NCBI RefSeq assembly: GCF_900148515.1
Contig: NZ_FRXN01000001.1
Location: 186,001 to 250,000 of the forward strand
Reading direction: 5' to 3'
Length of the DNA: 64,000 nucleotides
DNA from: Algoriphagus zhangzhouensis
GTDB taxonomy: Bacteria; Bacteroidota; Bacteroidia; Cytophagales; Cyclobacteriaceae
This document shows, piece after piece, positions 26,593 to 34,690 of this stretch. The notes beneath the pieces are model-generated. The model made no database searches and was not told the origin of the DNA. It was given only the letters and a program-made list of their open reading frames with translations. Every line of letters starts with the position of its first letter. Positions within the stretch are counted from its first letter, which is position 1. A program made the position numbers and the translations under genes.

Positions 26593-26606
26593 CGCAATCG
26601 ATTGCG
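26593..26606. promoter_or_regulatory. LacI-type operator upstream of the DUF1080 gene (perfect palindrome)
   Basis: CGCAATCGATTGCG, fully symmetric; third member of the operator set in this window. Confidence 0.78.
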
Positions 26607-26673
26607 ACTTATAGGACTGTTTTTTACCAATGGAGGATTGAATTTTCATTGAATTCCTTTGGTTTGAAATTCC

Positions 26674-26681
26674 TACTTTTG
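26674..26681 (+). promoter_or_regulatory. Bacteroidota -7 element of the RNA methyltransferase gene
   Basis: TACTTTTG fits TAnnTTTG; a TTG 22 bases upstream (26649-26651) can serve as the -33 element. The start ATG at 26685 falls at the expected transcription start, so the mRNA may be leaderless. Confidence 0.5.
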
Positions 26682-26684
26682 TGC

Positions 26685-27848
26685 ATGCTTGATTTTAATG
26701 AAAGAAGAAAGGTCTTTGTTACCTGCAAGGATAGATCTGTTTCCTATTTGGAAAAGGAGATAAGAGAGTTAGGCTTTGTGCCTGAGTCAGTCCAAAGAAC
26801 TGGAGTAGAGCTGATCGCTTCTATGGAGGATTGCATGGATTTAAATTTACATTTGAGAACTGCCTCCCATGTTTTGTTTGAAATCAAGTCATTCTATTTG
26901 CGTCATGCAGATGATATCTATAGAAGGGTGAAAGCTATTTCTTGGGAGGATTACCTGGATGTGGATGGCTATTTTTCCATCAATTCTGTTGTAGACAATG
27001 AAACTGTGACTACGCCATTGATTGTCAATGTGAAAGTCAAAGATGCTATCGTAGATCGCTTCCGGGAGAAATTCGGCAGAAGACCTGATTCCGGTTCTGA
27101 GTTTCAAGGGGCTGTTTTCCAGATGTTCTGGAAAGGGACTCAAGCTACCTTATATATCAATACTTCTGGGGAAACTTTGGCGAAGCATGGCTACAGAAAA
27201 ATTCCCGGAAAGGCTCCAATGATGGAAGATTTGGCAGCTGCGACTATTTATGCTACGGAATGGAATACCAGAGTACCCTTTATCAACCCAATGTGTGGTT
27301 CTGGGACTTTGGCCATTGAGGCGGCATTGATGGCTACAAAACGATTCCCTGGCTTATACCGGGATCATTATTCTTTCATGTCCATTTTGGGCTATGATGA
27401 AAATGCCTACCAGGCAAAAATTAAAAAGATCCAAAATAAGATCATGGAAGTACCTGAGGTGAAAATTATAGCCTCAGATATCTCTCTACAGGCGATTTCT
27501 TTTGCAAAAGAAAATGCGATCACCGCAGGTGTGGATCATATGATTGAGTTTCAGGTTTGTGATTTTGCCGATACTGAAATTCCAGAAAGACCGAGAGGAG
27601 TGATCATGTTTAATCCCGAATATGGGGAAAGGCTAGGGGAAGAGACCGAATTGGCTTTGACCTATAAAAGGATGGGTGATTTCATGAAGCAGCAATGTGC
27701 TGGTTATAGAGGATATATTTTTACCGGAAATATGGAGTTGGCAAAAAAAGTCGGCTTGAAGGCAAGTAGAAGGATCGAGTTTTGGAATGGAACGATTGAT
27801 TGCCGTCTGCTCAAGTATGATTTATATGAAGGGAAAAGGGAAGAATAG
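26685..27848 (+). CDS. THUMP-domain class I SAM-dependent RNA methyltransferase (RlmL/Trm14-like)
   Basis: 387 residues from the ATG at 26685; an upstream TTG at 26649 overlaps the promoter and was not used. N-terminal ferredoxin-like/THUMP region (about 5-160, with LRTASHVLFEIKSF), then a Rossmann methyltransferase with NPMCGSGTLAIEAALMA (SAM motif I), ASDISLQAISFAKENA and MFNPEYGERLGEE as the catalytic NPxY (here NPEY instead of NPPY). Expected to make a guanosine N2-methylation in 23S rRNA or tRNA. Its promoter is shared back-to-back with the DUF1080 operon. Confidence 0.88.
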   Translation: MLDFNERRKVFVTCKDRSVSYLEKEIRELGFVPESVQRTGVELIASMEDCMDLNLHLRTASHVLFEIKSFYLRHADDIYRRVKAISWEDYLDVDGYFSINSVVDNETVTTPLIVNVKVKDAIVDRFREKFGRRPDSGSEFQGAVFQMFWKGTQATLYINTSGETLAKHGYRKIPGKAPMMEDLAAATIYATEWNTRVPFINPMCGSGTLAIEAALMATKRFPGLYRDHYSFMSILGYDENAYQAKIKKIQNKIMEVPEVKIIASDISLQAISFAKENAITAGVDHMIEFQVCDFADTEIPERPRGVIMFNPEYGERLGEETELALTYKRMGDFMKQQCAGYRGYIFTGNMELAKKVGLKASRRIEFWNGTIDCRLLKYDLYEGKREE

Positions 27849-27886
27849 ACAAGATTCAATTTTCAATTCTCAAATCTGAAAATCAT

Positions 27887-27927
27887 AAAAAAAGCTGAAA
27901 TTGACTACTTGTCGATTTCAGCTTTTT
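27887..27927. terminator. Bidirectional terminator
   Basis: AAAAAGCTGAAAT ... ATTTCAGCTTTTT, 13-bp arms and a 13-nt loop between convergent genes. Confidence 0.85.
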
Positions 27928-27950
27928 CATTTTAGCTTTCTGACTTTCTT

Positions 27951-29462
27951 TTATTGGTGTTCGTCTCTCAAAAGATCATTTACAGTCTTCACTGGGTTGA
28001 AAGTGATTAAAGGAACCTCTACAAATAAGGTGTTCCATCCAGACATGGAGCCATTCCATAGACCTGGGAGTTCCAAAGCTTTTAAATCTCTACCACTTTT
28101 TGATTTTTCAGTGATAAAACCAGTTTTCATATCTCTGTATTCCAAAAGGTCAAAATCTTTGCCTTTGTAATCTTTGGTTCCACAAACCAAATCGACAGGA
28201 TTGAAGTGCGTAGAGGCCATCATATGCTTTTTGGATTCAGGATCCTCCAAGTCGATTTGTGCTGTTTCTAAAATCTGAAGCGATTGACTTCCATCATCCT
28301 CCAAAATCCAGAAAGGTCCACCGCCTGGTTCACCGGTATTTTTTACCATTCCGCAAACTCTTATTGGTCTGTTTAGCTTTCCTTTCAAGAAATTAGCCTT
28401 CTCGACCATCGTTTTATCATCAAAACTTTCTGGTAATTTGGCACCTAGATCCTCTGTAAATACTTTTTGAGCTTGGTCTACTGTATCTTGAGAAAACTCT
28501 CTGTTTAATTCTTCCAAAGCGGCAAATACCTTAGCTTGAATTTCCAATAGAAGTCCGCCAATTGCCATTTTATACTTTTTGGTTTCTGGCTTGAGTCTGT
28601 CAGGAACAACATTGTCGATGTTTTTGATGAAAATCAGATCTGCTGAAATATCATTCAAGTTTTCCAATAAGGCTCCATGTCCCGCAGGTCTGAAAAGGAT
28701 TGTTCCATCCTCTTCCAAGAATGGTTCATTTTCCATCGTAACGGCAATCGTATTGGTAGCTCTTTTTTGCTCGGAATATGTCACTTTGAATTTCAAGCCG
28801 GTCAAGGATTCCAATTGGGCAATAATGCCATTGACTTCTTCCTTAAACTTGATTTCATGCTCTGGAGAAACGGTGAAATGGATTTGAACAGTATTTCCAT
28901 GTCCTACCGCATACTGCATGCCTTCTACCAAGTGCTCATAGGCAGGAGTTCTTCTTCCATCTGGATAAGAGTGGAATTTCAACAAACCTTTAGGTAGGTT
29001 TCCATAGCCCAATCCATCATCTAAAAGGAGAAAGGCAACTATTTCTTTGTAATCCTTTCTATCCAGGCAATCTGAAATACTGGTTCCTTTATTTTCTAAA
29101 ACAGCATTCAGATCATCGTAGAAAGCGAATTTTTCGATTTTATCGATGAATTTCTGAACGAAAGCACTTTTGGACAAATCACCGTCTCCATCCAAGAAAG
29201 CAAACAAATCTTTGAACATTCGAGATGCGGCGCCAGAAGCTGGAACGAACTTGACAACGTCAATGGAGGCGGCATTCATGGGGTAGGTCTCCACAAAATG
29301 ATTGAGCTCTTCCTCAGTCATCACTTTGATCCCGTCCACAGGTGTGGCAGGTGCTGTAATGGTCAAAAAAGGGAATCCGTTCTTAAAGTTGTTGATTTGT
29401 TCTTCAACAGGGCCTGGGCTCATGCCTTGGCCTATAATTTTTTCTTTTAACAGGGCATCCAT
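27951..29462 (-). CDS. DUF4301 family protein
   Basis: 503 residues, no signal peptide. Matches the DUF4301 family of Bacteroidota: VKFVPASGAASRMFKDLFAF near the N-terminus, GLGYGNLPKGLLKFHSYPDGRRTPAYEHLVEG, HFTVSPEHE, FRPAGHGALLENLN, DLIFIKNIDNVVPD, and late RVCGMVKNTGEPGGGPFW. These look like nucleotidyltransferase-type motifs (PASGAASRM resembles a pyrophosphorylase loop; IKNIDNV its metal site), so a nucleotide-sugar uridylyl/guanylyl transferase-like activity is possible. The function is not established. Confidence 0.82.
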   Translation of the reverse strand: MDALLKEKIIGQGMSPGPVEEQINNFKNGFPFLTITAPATPVDGIKVMTEEELNHFVETYPMNAASIDVVKFVPASGAASRMFKDLFAFLDGDGDLSKSAFVQKFIDKIEKFAFYDDLNAVLENKGTSISDCLDRKDYKEIVAFLLLDDGLGYGNLPKGLLKFHSYPDGRRTPAYEHLVEGMQYAVGHGNTVQIHFTVSPEHEIKFKEEVNGIIAQLESLTGLKFKVTYSEQKRATNTIAVTMENEPFLEEDGTILFRPAGHGALLENLNDISADLIFIKNIDNVVPDRLKPETKKYKMAIGGLLLEIQAKVFAALEELNREFSQDTVDQAQKVFTEDLGAKLPESFDDKTMVEKANFLKGKLNRPIRVCGMVKNTGEPGGGPFWILEDDGSQSLQILETAQIDLEDPESKKHMMASTHFNPVDLVCGTKDYKGKDFDLLEYRDMKTGFITEKSKSGRDLKALELPGLWNGSMSGWNTLFVEVPLITFNPVKTVNDLLRDEHQ

Positions 29463-29561
29463 TAGTGCTAGGGTTAATTCGTAAAAGACCTAAGTTAACA
29501 GGAGTATACCCTTGACTCAAAATTGAAGCCGCATTAATTTTAAAAAATTTGAGCGCCTAAT

Positions 29562-30314
29562 CTAAATCCCCATTCTTTTTAAAAACTCTTCACGTCTGGA
29601 ATTGGAAATACTTACTTGTTGATCTCCATTCATGACTATATAGCCACCCTCTGACTTGACGAATTTTTTGACTTCAGAAAGATTGATCAGATAACTATTG
29701 TGAACTCTCATGAAATTCATGTCCGAAAGCATGTTTTCATATTCCTTCAGGTTTTTACTCACCATCATTTTTCTGCCATCTGTCAAGAAAAAGTCTGTAT
29801 AGGACCCGTTTGCTTCACAGTGGGAGATTTGATCTGTAGGTATGAATTCTATGCCCTCTGAAGTCGCCAAACATATCTTTTTCGCCTCTTTACTTCCTGA
29901 ACCGAGATTGTTGAGTAGGTTTTCAAACAGGTTCTGTCTTGTCTCTTGCTCAGCTTGCTTCAAAGCCTTTTGTACCGCCATCACCAATTCATCAATGTCT
30001 ATGGGTTTAAGCAAATAGTCAATGGAGCTGAATTTGATGGCCTTGATTGCATAATGTTCGAAAGCTGTAGTAAAGATCAGATGAAAATCCAGATGATTTA
30101 CTTTTTGAAGTACGTCGAAACCAGTGCCTGTCTGGAGCTCAATATCCAAGAATACTAGTTGTGGCCTCAATTGGGTGATTTTTTGAATGCCTTCTTCCAC
30201 ATTCGTAGCCATATCCAAAAGCTCAACTTCTGGGCAAAATTCCTTCAAAAAACTCTTTAATGTCTCTCTGCTATGTACTTCGTCTTCTACTATTACAGCG
30301 GTGATGGATTTCAT
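29562..30314 (-). CDS. LytTR-family response regulator
   Basis: 250 residues from ATG 30314 (an in-frame upstream extension overlaps the kinase gene further and was rejected). Receiver domain with phospho-acceptor Asp57 (LVFLDIEL), acidic pair E10-D11 and DYLLKPID; C-terminal LytTR DNA-binding domain (about 150-250) with CEANGSYTDFFLTDGRKMMVSKNL and MRVHNSYLINL. Overlaps the end of the sensor kinase gene by 4 bases. Candidate target boxes lie at 33434-33544. Confidence 0.95.
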   Translation of the reverse strand: MKSITAVIVEDEVHSRETLKSFLKEFCPEVELLDMATNVEEGIQKITQLRPQLVFLDIELQTGTGFDVLQKVNHLDFHLIFTTAFEHYAIKAIKFSSIDYLLKPIDIDELVMAVQKALKQAEQETRQNLFENLLNNLGSGSKEAKKICLATSEGIEFIPTDQISHCEANGSYTDFFLTDGRKMMVSKNLKEYENMLSDMNFMRVHNSYLINLSEVKKFVKSEGGYIVMNGDQQVSISNSRREEFLKRMGI

Positions 30315-32137
30315 AGTTTGGGGATTTTGATTAGAACTTTGGTTCCTGGGTGACAATCTGAGAATTGAATCAATTCTTCCTGATCGATGGATTTATGAGC
30401 CATTTTCAATCGCTCTTCGGTGAGCATCAGGCCTCTAGATGGTCTTGAATTCGGACTTTTATTGGCTTTGGAAGCTGTTATTCCGATTCCATTATCCATC
30501 ACTTCGCAATGGATAAATTGATCACATTCGTGAAAATGGATTTTCAATTTTTTATCTCCTTCTTTTTTGGGGAGCAAGCCATGCTTGATGGCATTTTCTA
30601 CAAAAGGCTGAACGATCATCATTGGCACTTCCTCTTGATCCAGATTTGACTTAGCATCAATTTCGATTTCGTAGGAAAAAGCATGATCAAAGCGCAAGGA
30701 TTCTAGATCTAGGTAGACTTTCAGCAATTCAATTTCTTTTTCCAAAGTGATATGTATGTCCAATGAATTTTCTAGCACCTGACGAACAAACTTGCTGAAT
30801 TTGGACAAATACCGAAGTGCTGCCTTATTCTGTCCACTGCTGATTAAGTGTTGAATAGAGGCTAAACTGTTGAAAATGAAGTGCGGATTGATCTGGGCCC
30901 GGAGTGCACCGAGTTTGGTTTGATAGGCCTCGATTTCTGCTTTTTGTTTTTGAGAACTGATTGCTTTGATCTTGTAAGAAAGACCAAAGGAAAAGATGAT
31001 ACTTTCCACCGCAGAGCCGGCAACCATGTAGTCTAGATCAAGCAAAAACATCGTGCAAAGGGCTCCAGTAGTAAAAATGACTGTTCCTGAAATCACAAAC
31101 CAAACTAGATTGTCTGGGTAATTTCTCCAGAGATAAATGACTGCGAATAAAGTGAATGTGGCCATAAAAATCCTCTCCACATTCATCAAATCAGCCTGAA
31201 GACGACTGTAGGGATTGATAATTACCAAAACAGCCATCAGGAGAGTGAATCCGCAAAGCCCGTAAGCAAGTCCTTTCACGATCCGATCAAACTTGGGCAT
31301 CTTTTCCTTGAAATCCAGAAAGTGCCGGATAAACATCAAGTAGGTCAAATTGATGATGACTTGGGAAACGGTCGTCAACCAAAAAAAGAACTTCGAATAT
31401 TGGTAGCCGAAAACGTGGGCTAGGGTTGGGCTGATTTGGGAATAATACATCAATTGGAACAGGATAAACAGACCGTAATAGATGTATTGCCGATCCTTCA
31501 TATAGGAGAAGAGAATCAGGTTAAAAACCAACAGTACAAAGGCAACCCCCAAGAAAAAATAGGCCAGTACCTGGGATTTGAAACTGTTTCTACTGACTAA
31601 CTTTGAAAAAGTAGCGTGAGCTTGCGGAGTGCTGCTATAGAACACTTTGTTGGTGAGATTGGGAGAAATCCGGATGTAATTAACCCGCATGAACAACTTA
31701 CTGCCATGATATAGGTTTTGAACGGGAATAGGTACATAGTTCAAGCCAGAGAATTCAGAGCGTAAGAGTACATTTTCCTCAAAGCGATTTAAGGAAAGCG
31801 AATCAAAGTGGTCTTGATTCCAAACAAATAAACTTCCTTTTTCGATTCCCACAGGATAGAATATCAAACTGTCTAGATTCGGATGATTTTCTAAAAACTC
31901 AGAAAAGTCAATTTCAAACCAGTAATTGGTCTTTGCACGTGCAGAACCTAAATTTTCAGAGCCATGGAAAGTCCTCAAATCCGATAGATTTTGAATTTGT
32001 TTGATAGAAGCGGCTGTGTCTATAGCAAGGACCTTAGTTGGAATTGGAATTTTATAGTTGAGAGAAATGGACTGCGAGAAGGCAAGGTTTGAAAGCAAGA
32101 ATCCAAGAAAAAGCATTAAAAAAATATTCTTTCTCAT
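30311..32137 (-). CDS. LytS-like sensor histidine kinase with 7TMR-DISM domains
   Basis: 608 residues. Signal peptide, extracellular DISM beta-sandwich (about 25-180), seven transmembrane helices (about 190-390) and a His_kinase/HATPase module. Phospho-His419 in RAQINPHFIFNSL, N-box Asn515 in FVENAIKHGL, G-box DNGIG at 548-552. Autophosphorylates and passes phosphate to the LytTR regulator encoded downstream. The DISM domain suggests sensing of an extracellular carbohydrate-like ligand. It overlaps the upstream GAF-sensor gene by 1 base. Confidence 0.93.
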   Translation of the reverse strand: MRKNIFLMLFLGFLLSNLAFSQSISLNYKIPIPTKVLAIDTAASIKQIQNLSDLRTFHGSENLGSARAKTNYWFEIDFSEFLENHPNLDSLIFYPVGIEKGSLFVWNQDHFDSLSLNRFEENVLLRSEFSGLNYVPIPVQNLYHGSKLFMRVNYIRISPNLTNKVFYSSTPQAHATFSKLVSRNSFKSQVLAYFFLGVAFVLLVFNLILFSYMKDRQYIYYGLFILFQLMYYSQISPTLAHVFGYQYSKFFFWLTTVSQVIINLTYLMFIRHFLDFKEKMPKFDRIVKGLAYGLCGFTLLMAVLVIINPYSRLQADLMNVERIFMATFTLFAVIYLWRNYPDNLVWFVISGTVIFTTGALCTMFLLDLDYMVAGSAVESIIFSFGLSYKIKAISSQKQKAEIEAYQTKLGALRAQINPHFIFNSLASIQHLISSGQNKAALRYLSKFSKFVRQVLENSLDIHITLEKEIELLKVYLDLESLRFDHAFSYEIEIDAKSNLDQEEVPMMIVQPFVENAIKHGLLPKKEGDKKLKIHFHECDQFIHCEVMDNGIGITASKANKSPNSRPSRGLMLTEERLKMAHKSIDQEELIQFSDCHPGTKVLIKIPKL

Positions 32138-33372
32138 TACATCAAGTTAGGAAAAATCAATTCAACAACTTTCAAACAATGTCCATTTTCTGACTTTTCT
32201 TGCTTCACTTGGCTTTTGATCTGATAAGGACGTATTTCATTGATGAGTTTGACATAATCTTCCCAAGGGGTCAATTCTCTAAAATATTCTGATTTTGACT
32301 TGGATTCACATTCATTTTCAGGGATTTCTAATTGGACTTTAAAATGTACTTCGAACTCTTTGATAGAAAAGAGGGCTTTGATTCTCAGATTTCCCTGGCT
32401 TTGATTGATGTGTTCTTCAAGAAGGTTTTCAATTAAACTTTGAACTACCACAGCAGGAATTTTACTGTTTGGAAGAGCATCTACCCTGTGTTCTTCAATA
32501 TCGTAAACAAATTTCTCCTCATATCTCAACTTTTGGAGCTGGAGGTACCAATCCAACATTTGTATTTCATCCCGTACCAAAACTGTCTCCTGATGGATCT
32601 GTCCAAGAAAATACCTTAAAAGCTTTCCAAAAATGCTCAGGAATCGGAGAGATTTCCGCTTGTCTTCCAATAAGATATAGTGTTGAATCGCATTCAAAGA
32701 ATTGAATACAAAATGAGGGCTTAGCTGTGCGGAAATGGCCTCCATTTGCATTCTGTAGATTCTTTGCTGGACTTTCCATCGTTCGAATTGCTCTTTCTTG
32801 GCTTTTTGCTCTGCTCTCAATCGGGCTATCTGTCCGGCGTAGATGGAGGCAACGGCATGAAGTATACGAAGATGTTGGTCAGTGAAATAGCCCTCTTTGG
32901 AGTTTTCGCTATCTATGACACCAATTACTTTTCCCTCTAATAGGATAGGAACAGCTAATTCAGATAAACGAAACTCATCATCTTGAATATAATCCGGCTC
33001 AAGCCTGGTGTCATTGATGACTATGGGAAGGCCAGTTTGTGCGACTTTTCCGGTCACTCCGGATCCCAAAGGGATTTTCATTGCATTGATCAATTCTTTA
33101 CCATCAGGACTTTTGGGCCCAATGGCTGCTTTTTGAACCAGAAACTCTCCAGATTCATCCATTAAATAGATTACTGCATCTTCAAAGTCCAGAATGGAAA
33201 TACAGTTTTTGACCATATCCCACAGCAATTCCTCCTCAGAATCTATGGTCACCATAGACTTTGAAAAGTGAAGGAGGATTTCCTCTATTTCTGAAGCTTG
33301 AATGCTTTTCACGATACTCTTATTTAATCTCAATTCCATTAATGCTTCTGGCAAATTGCCTCTTTGAAGCAT
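32137..33372 (-). CDS. GAF-domain sensor with degenerate LytS-type kinase module
   Basis: 411 residues, cytosolic. GAF domain (about 40-185, SGVTGKVAQTGLPIVINDTR and AVPILLEGKVIGVIDSE), coiled coil (190-215), then a His_kinase region with AQLSPHFVFNSLNAIQHYI (phospho-His present) and an N-box-like QSLIENLLEEH. The DxGxG and later glycine boxes are missing; where DNGIG should be the sequence reads IPENECESKS. Probably cannot bind ATP itself; may be a heterodimer partner of the DISM kinase. Start uncertain: MELRLNKSI at 33339 is possible. Confidence 0.85.
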   Translation of the reverse strand: MLQRGNLPEALMELRLNKSIVKSIQASEIEEILLHFSKSMVTIDSEEELLWDMVKNCISILDFEDAVIYLMDESGEFLVQKAAIGPKSPDGKELINAMKIPLGSGVTGKVAQTGLPIVINDTRLEPDYIQDDEFRLSELAVPILLEGKVIGVIDSENSKEGYFTDQHLRILHAVASIYAGQIARLRAEQKAKKEQFERWKVQQRIYRMQMEAISAQLSPHFVFNSLNAIQHYILLEDKRKSLRFLSIFGKLLRYFLGQIHQETVLVRDEIQMLDWYLQLQKLRYEEKFVYDIEEHRVDALPNSKIPAVVVQSLIENLLEEHINQSQGNLRIKALFSIKEFEVHFKVQLEIPENECESKSKSEYFRELTPWEDYVKLINEIRPYQIKSQVKQEKSENGHCLKVVELIFPNLM

Positions 33373-33433
33373 GTGAAAATTAGAGAATTAGTGATGTTTT
33401 TTATGTTTGATTTTGATGAATAGGGCTTTTCAA

Positions 33434-33463
33434 TTGATGGATCGTGCTTTTCATTTGACGGAT
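33434..33463 (+). promoter_or_regulatory. LytTR-like direct repeat pair A
   Basis: AATTGATGGATCG and ATTTGACGGATGA, start to start 21 bases apart (two helical turns), each preceded by TTTTC. Typical geometry for a LytTR dimer. Confidence 0.55.
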
Positions 33464-33514
33464 GAAATAGTCCTATTAAAAATCTGTAAATCAGTGATTT
33501 AAATTGATTTTTGC

Positions 33515-33544
33515 ATCTATCAATTCAAATCCTTCATCCGTCAA
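33515..33544 (-). promoter_or_regulatory. LytTR-like direct repeat pair B
   Basis: On the minus strand AATTGACGGATGA and AATTGATAGATGC, again exactly 21 bases apart; mirror image of pair A. Lies about 55-80 bases upstream of the TAAGTTTG element of the next gene. Confidence 0.55.
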
Positions 33545-33595
33545 TTGGAATCTGTTTTCAATAAATTCTCCGAGGTAAAGAATTTCGATCCATCC

Positions 33596-33603
33596 TAAGT
33601 TTG
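33596..33603 (+). promoter_or_regulatory. -7 element of the lipoprotein gene
   Basis: TAAGTTTG matches TAnnTTTG; no good -33 TTTG is seen, as expected for an activator-dependent promoter. Confidence 0.45.
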
Positions 33604-33662
33604 AATCGTCCAACAGGGGAAATGCCCTAGAGATCGAAACCAAAAATAAATTTTATAAAATC

Positions 33663-34688
33663 ATGAAAAAGTATCTTTTAATCTTAGGTGTAGGAGCGAT
33701 GATTCTCCAAAGTTCATGTGACAGCATGGAAAACGAAGCGGTTGACCCACAAGTGCAAAGTGGAGAGCTTTCAATAGCAAATGCAAGAATGGCTGAAGTA
33801 GAAATGCTAGCTACCAATAAAATTGACAAGAATTATCAGTTGGCAGAATATGCCTATGAAGGTTTGGAAATATGTATTCCAAAGGAAAAAGCATTGATGA
33901 AACTTGAGAATACGAGAGACGAAGTCCAATTCATTGAGGATATGATCAAAAAGTCTATGTCAGTCTGGGATTCTACCTTGAAGAAAAGAGGGGAGTTTCT
34001 AAGCCCTCTATCTCAAAGAAATCATGATGAAATGGCTGGGGATGAGCATGAGATTGAATTTGATATTGCATCGTTCATCGATGACGAAACTGCCGCTATC
34101 GACTATTATTTGAGAATTCCTGACATCCCTGGGGAGTCAAGAGATGGAAGAGAACCAGGTTTTCATTTCTCGAGGATCATTGGTAACAGCTCTACTGCAA
34201 ATGCTACTGAGCCTTGTGATAACATTTGGTGTGATAGTATTCCTCCAGTGAAAAAGCCTGAAACAGAGGAGACTGCAGCTTTACTTCTTGAATTGTCCTA
34301 TCAAAGAGATCCAGCGCAAACTTCCAGATTGATTGAGCAATTGAAGGTAGGAACAGGAATGGAGCCAGTACAAGTAAGCTTGCTATTGCCAGCAGTACAA
34401 AGAGTAAGAGAGGCGGCAAGATTGGGCGTAAATGCTAGAGGCAAAGCTGATATTTTGATCGAAACTTTGGGAACCTATTACGGTGTGGACGTCGAAACAC
34501 AAATGAATAAACTCCTTGCCTATGGTGGTGCAGGTTCACTTGCCGAGTTAGTTTCGGAGGAGTATGATGATGAAGGAGACATAGACTGGGCTACGATTCA
34601 ATTGAACAGGAAAAAATTTGAAATGGAAATGTTATTTTTCTGGAAAGCGTTTTGGGAAACGTACCATGGTACCCCGACCTGGGAATAG
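33663..34688 (+). CDS. Lipoprotein of unknown function, likely target of the LytTR system
   Basis: 341 residues; no family recognised. Lipoprotein signal (LQSSCDS, Cys19). The mature part is acidic and mostly helical, with a Pro/Gly-rich middle (DIPGESRDGREPGF) and two Cys in TEPCDNIWCDSIPP that could form a disulfide. The C-terminal third (LLLPAVQRVREAARLG, ADILIETLGTYYGV) looks like a helical bundle. It is divergent from the sensor-kinase operon and preceded by four LytTR-like boxes, so it is the best candidate output gene of that system. Confidence 0.65.
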   Translation: MKKYLLILGVGAMILQSSCDSMENEAVDPQVQSGELSIANARMAEVEMLATNKIDKNYQLAEYAYEGLEICIPKEKALMKLENTRDEVQFIEDMIKKSMSVWDSTLKKRGEFLSPLSQRNHDEMAGDEHEIEFDIASFIDDETAAIDYYLRIPDIPGESRDGREPGFHFSRIIGNSSTANATEPCDNIWCDSIPPVKKPETEETAALLLELSYQRDPAQTSRLIEQLKVGTGMEPVQVSLLLPAVQRVREAARLGVNARGKADILIETLGTYYGVDVETQMNKLLAYGGAGSLAELVSEEYDDEGDIDWATIQLNRKKFEMEMLFFWKAFWETYHGTPTWE

Positions 34689-34690
34689 GT

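Noticed and set aside
34390..34440. LLPAVQRVREAAR segment in the unknown lipoprotein
   Set aside because: Looks like the planctomycete DUF1559 motif, but the N-methylation pilin-like context is missing, so it is taken as chance similarity.
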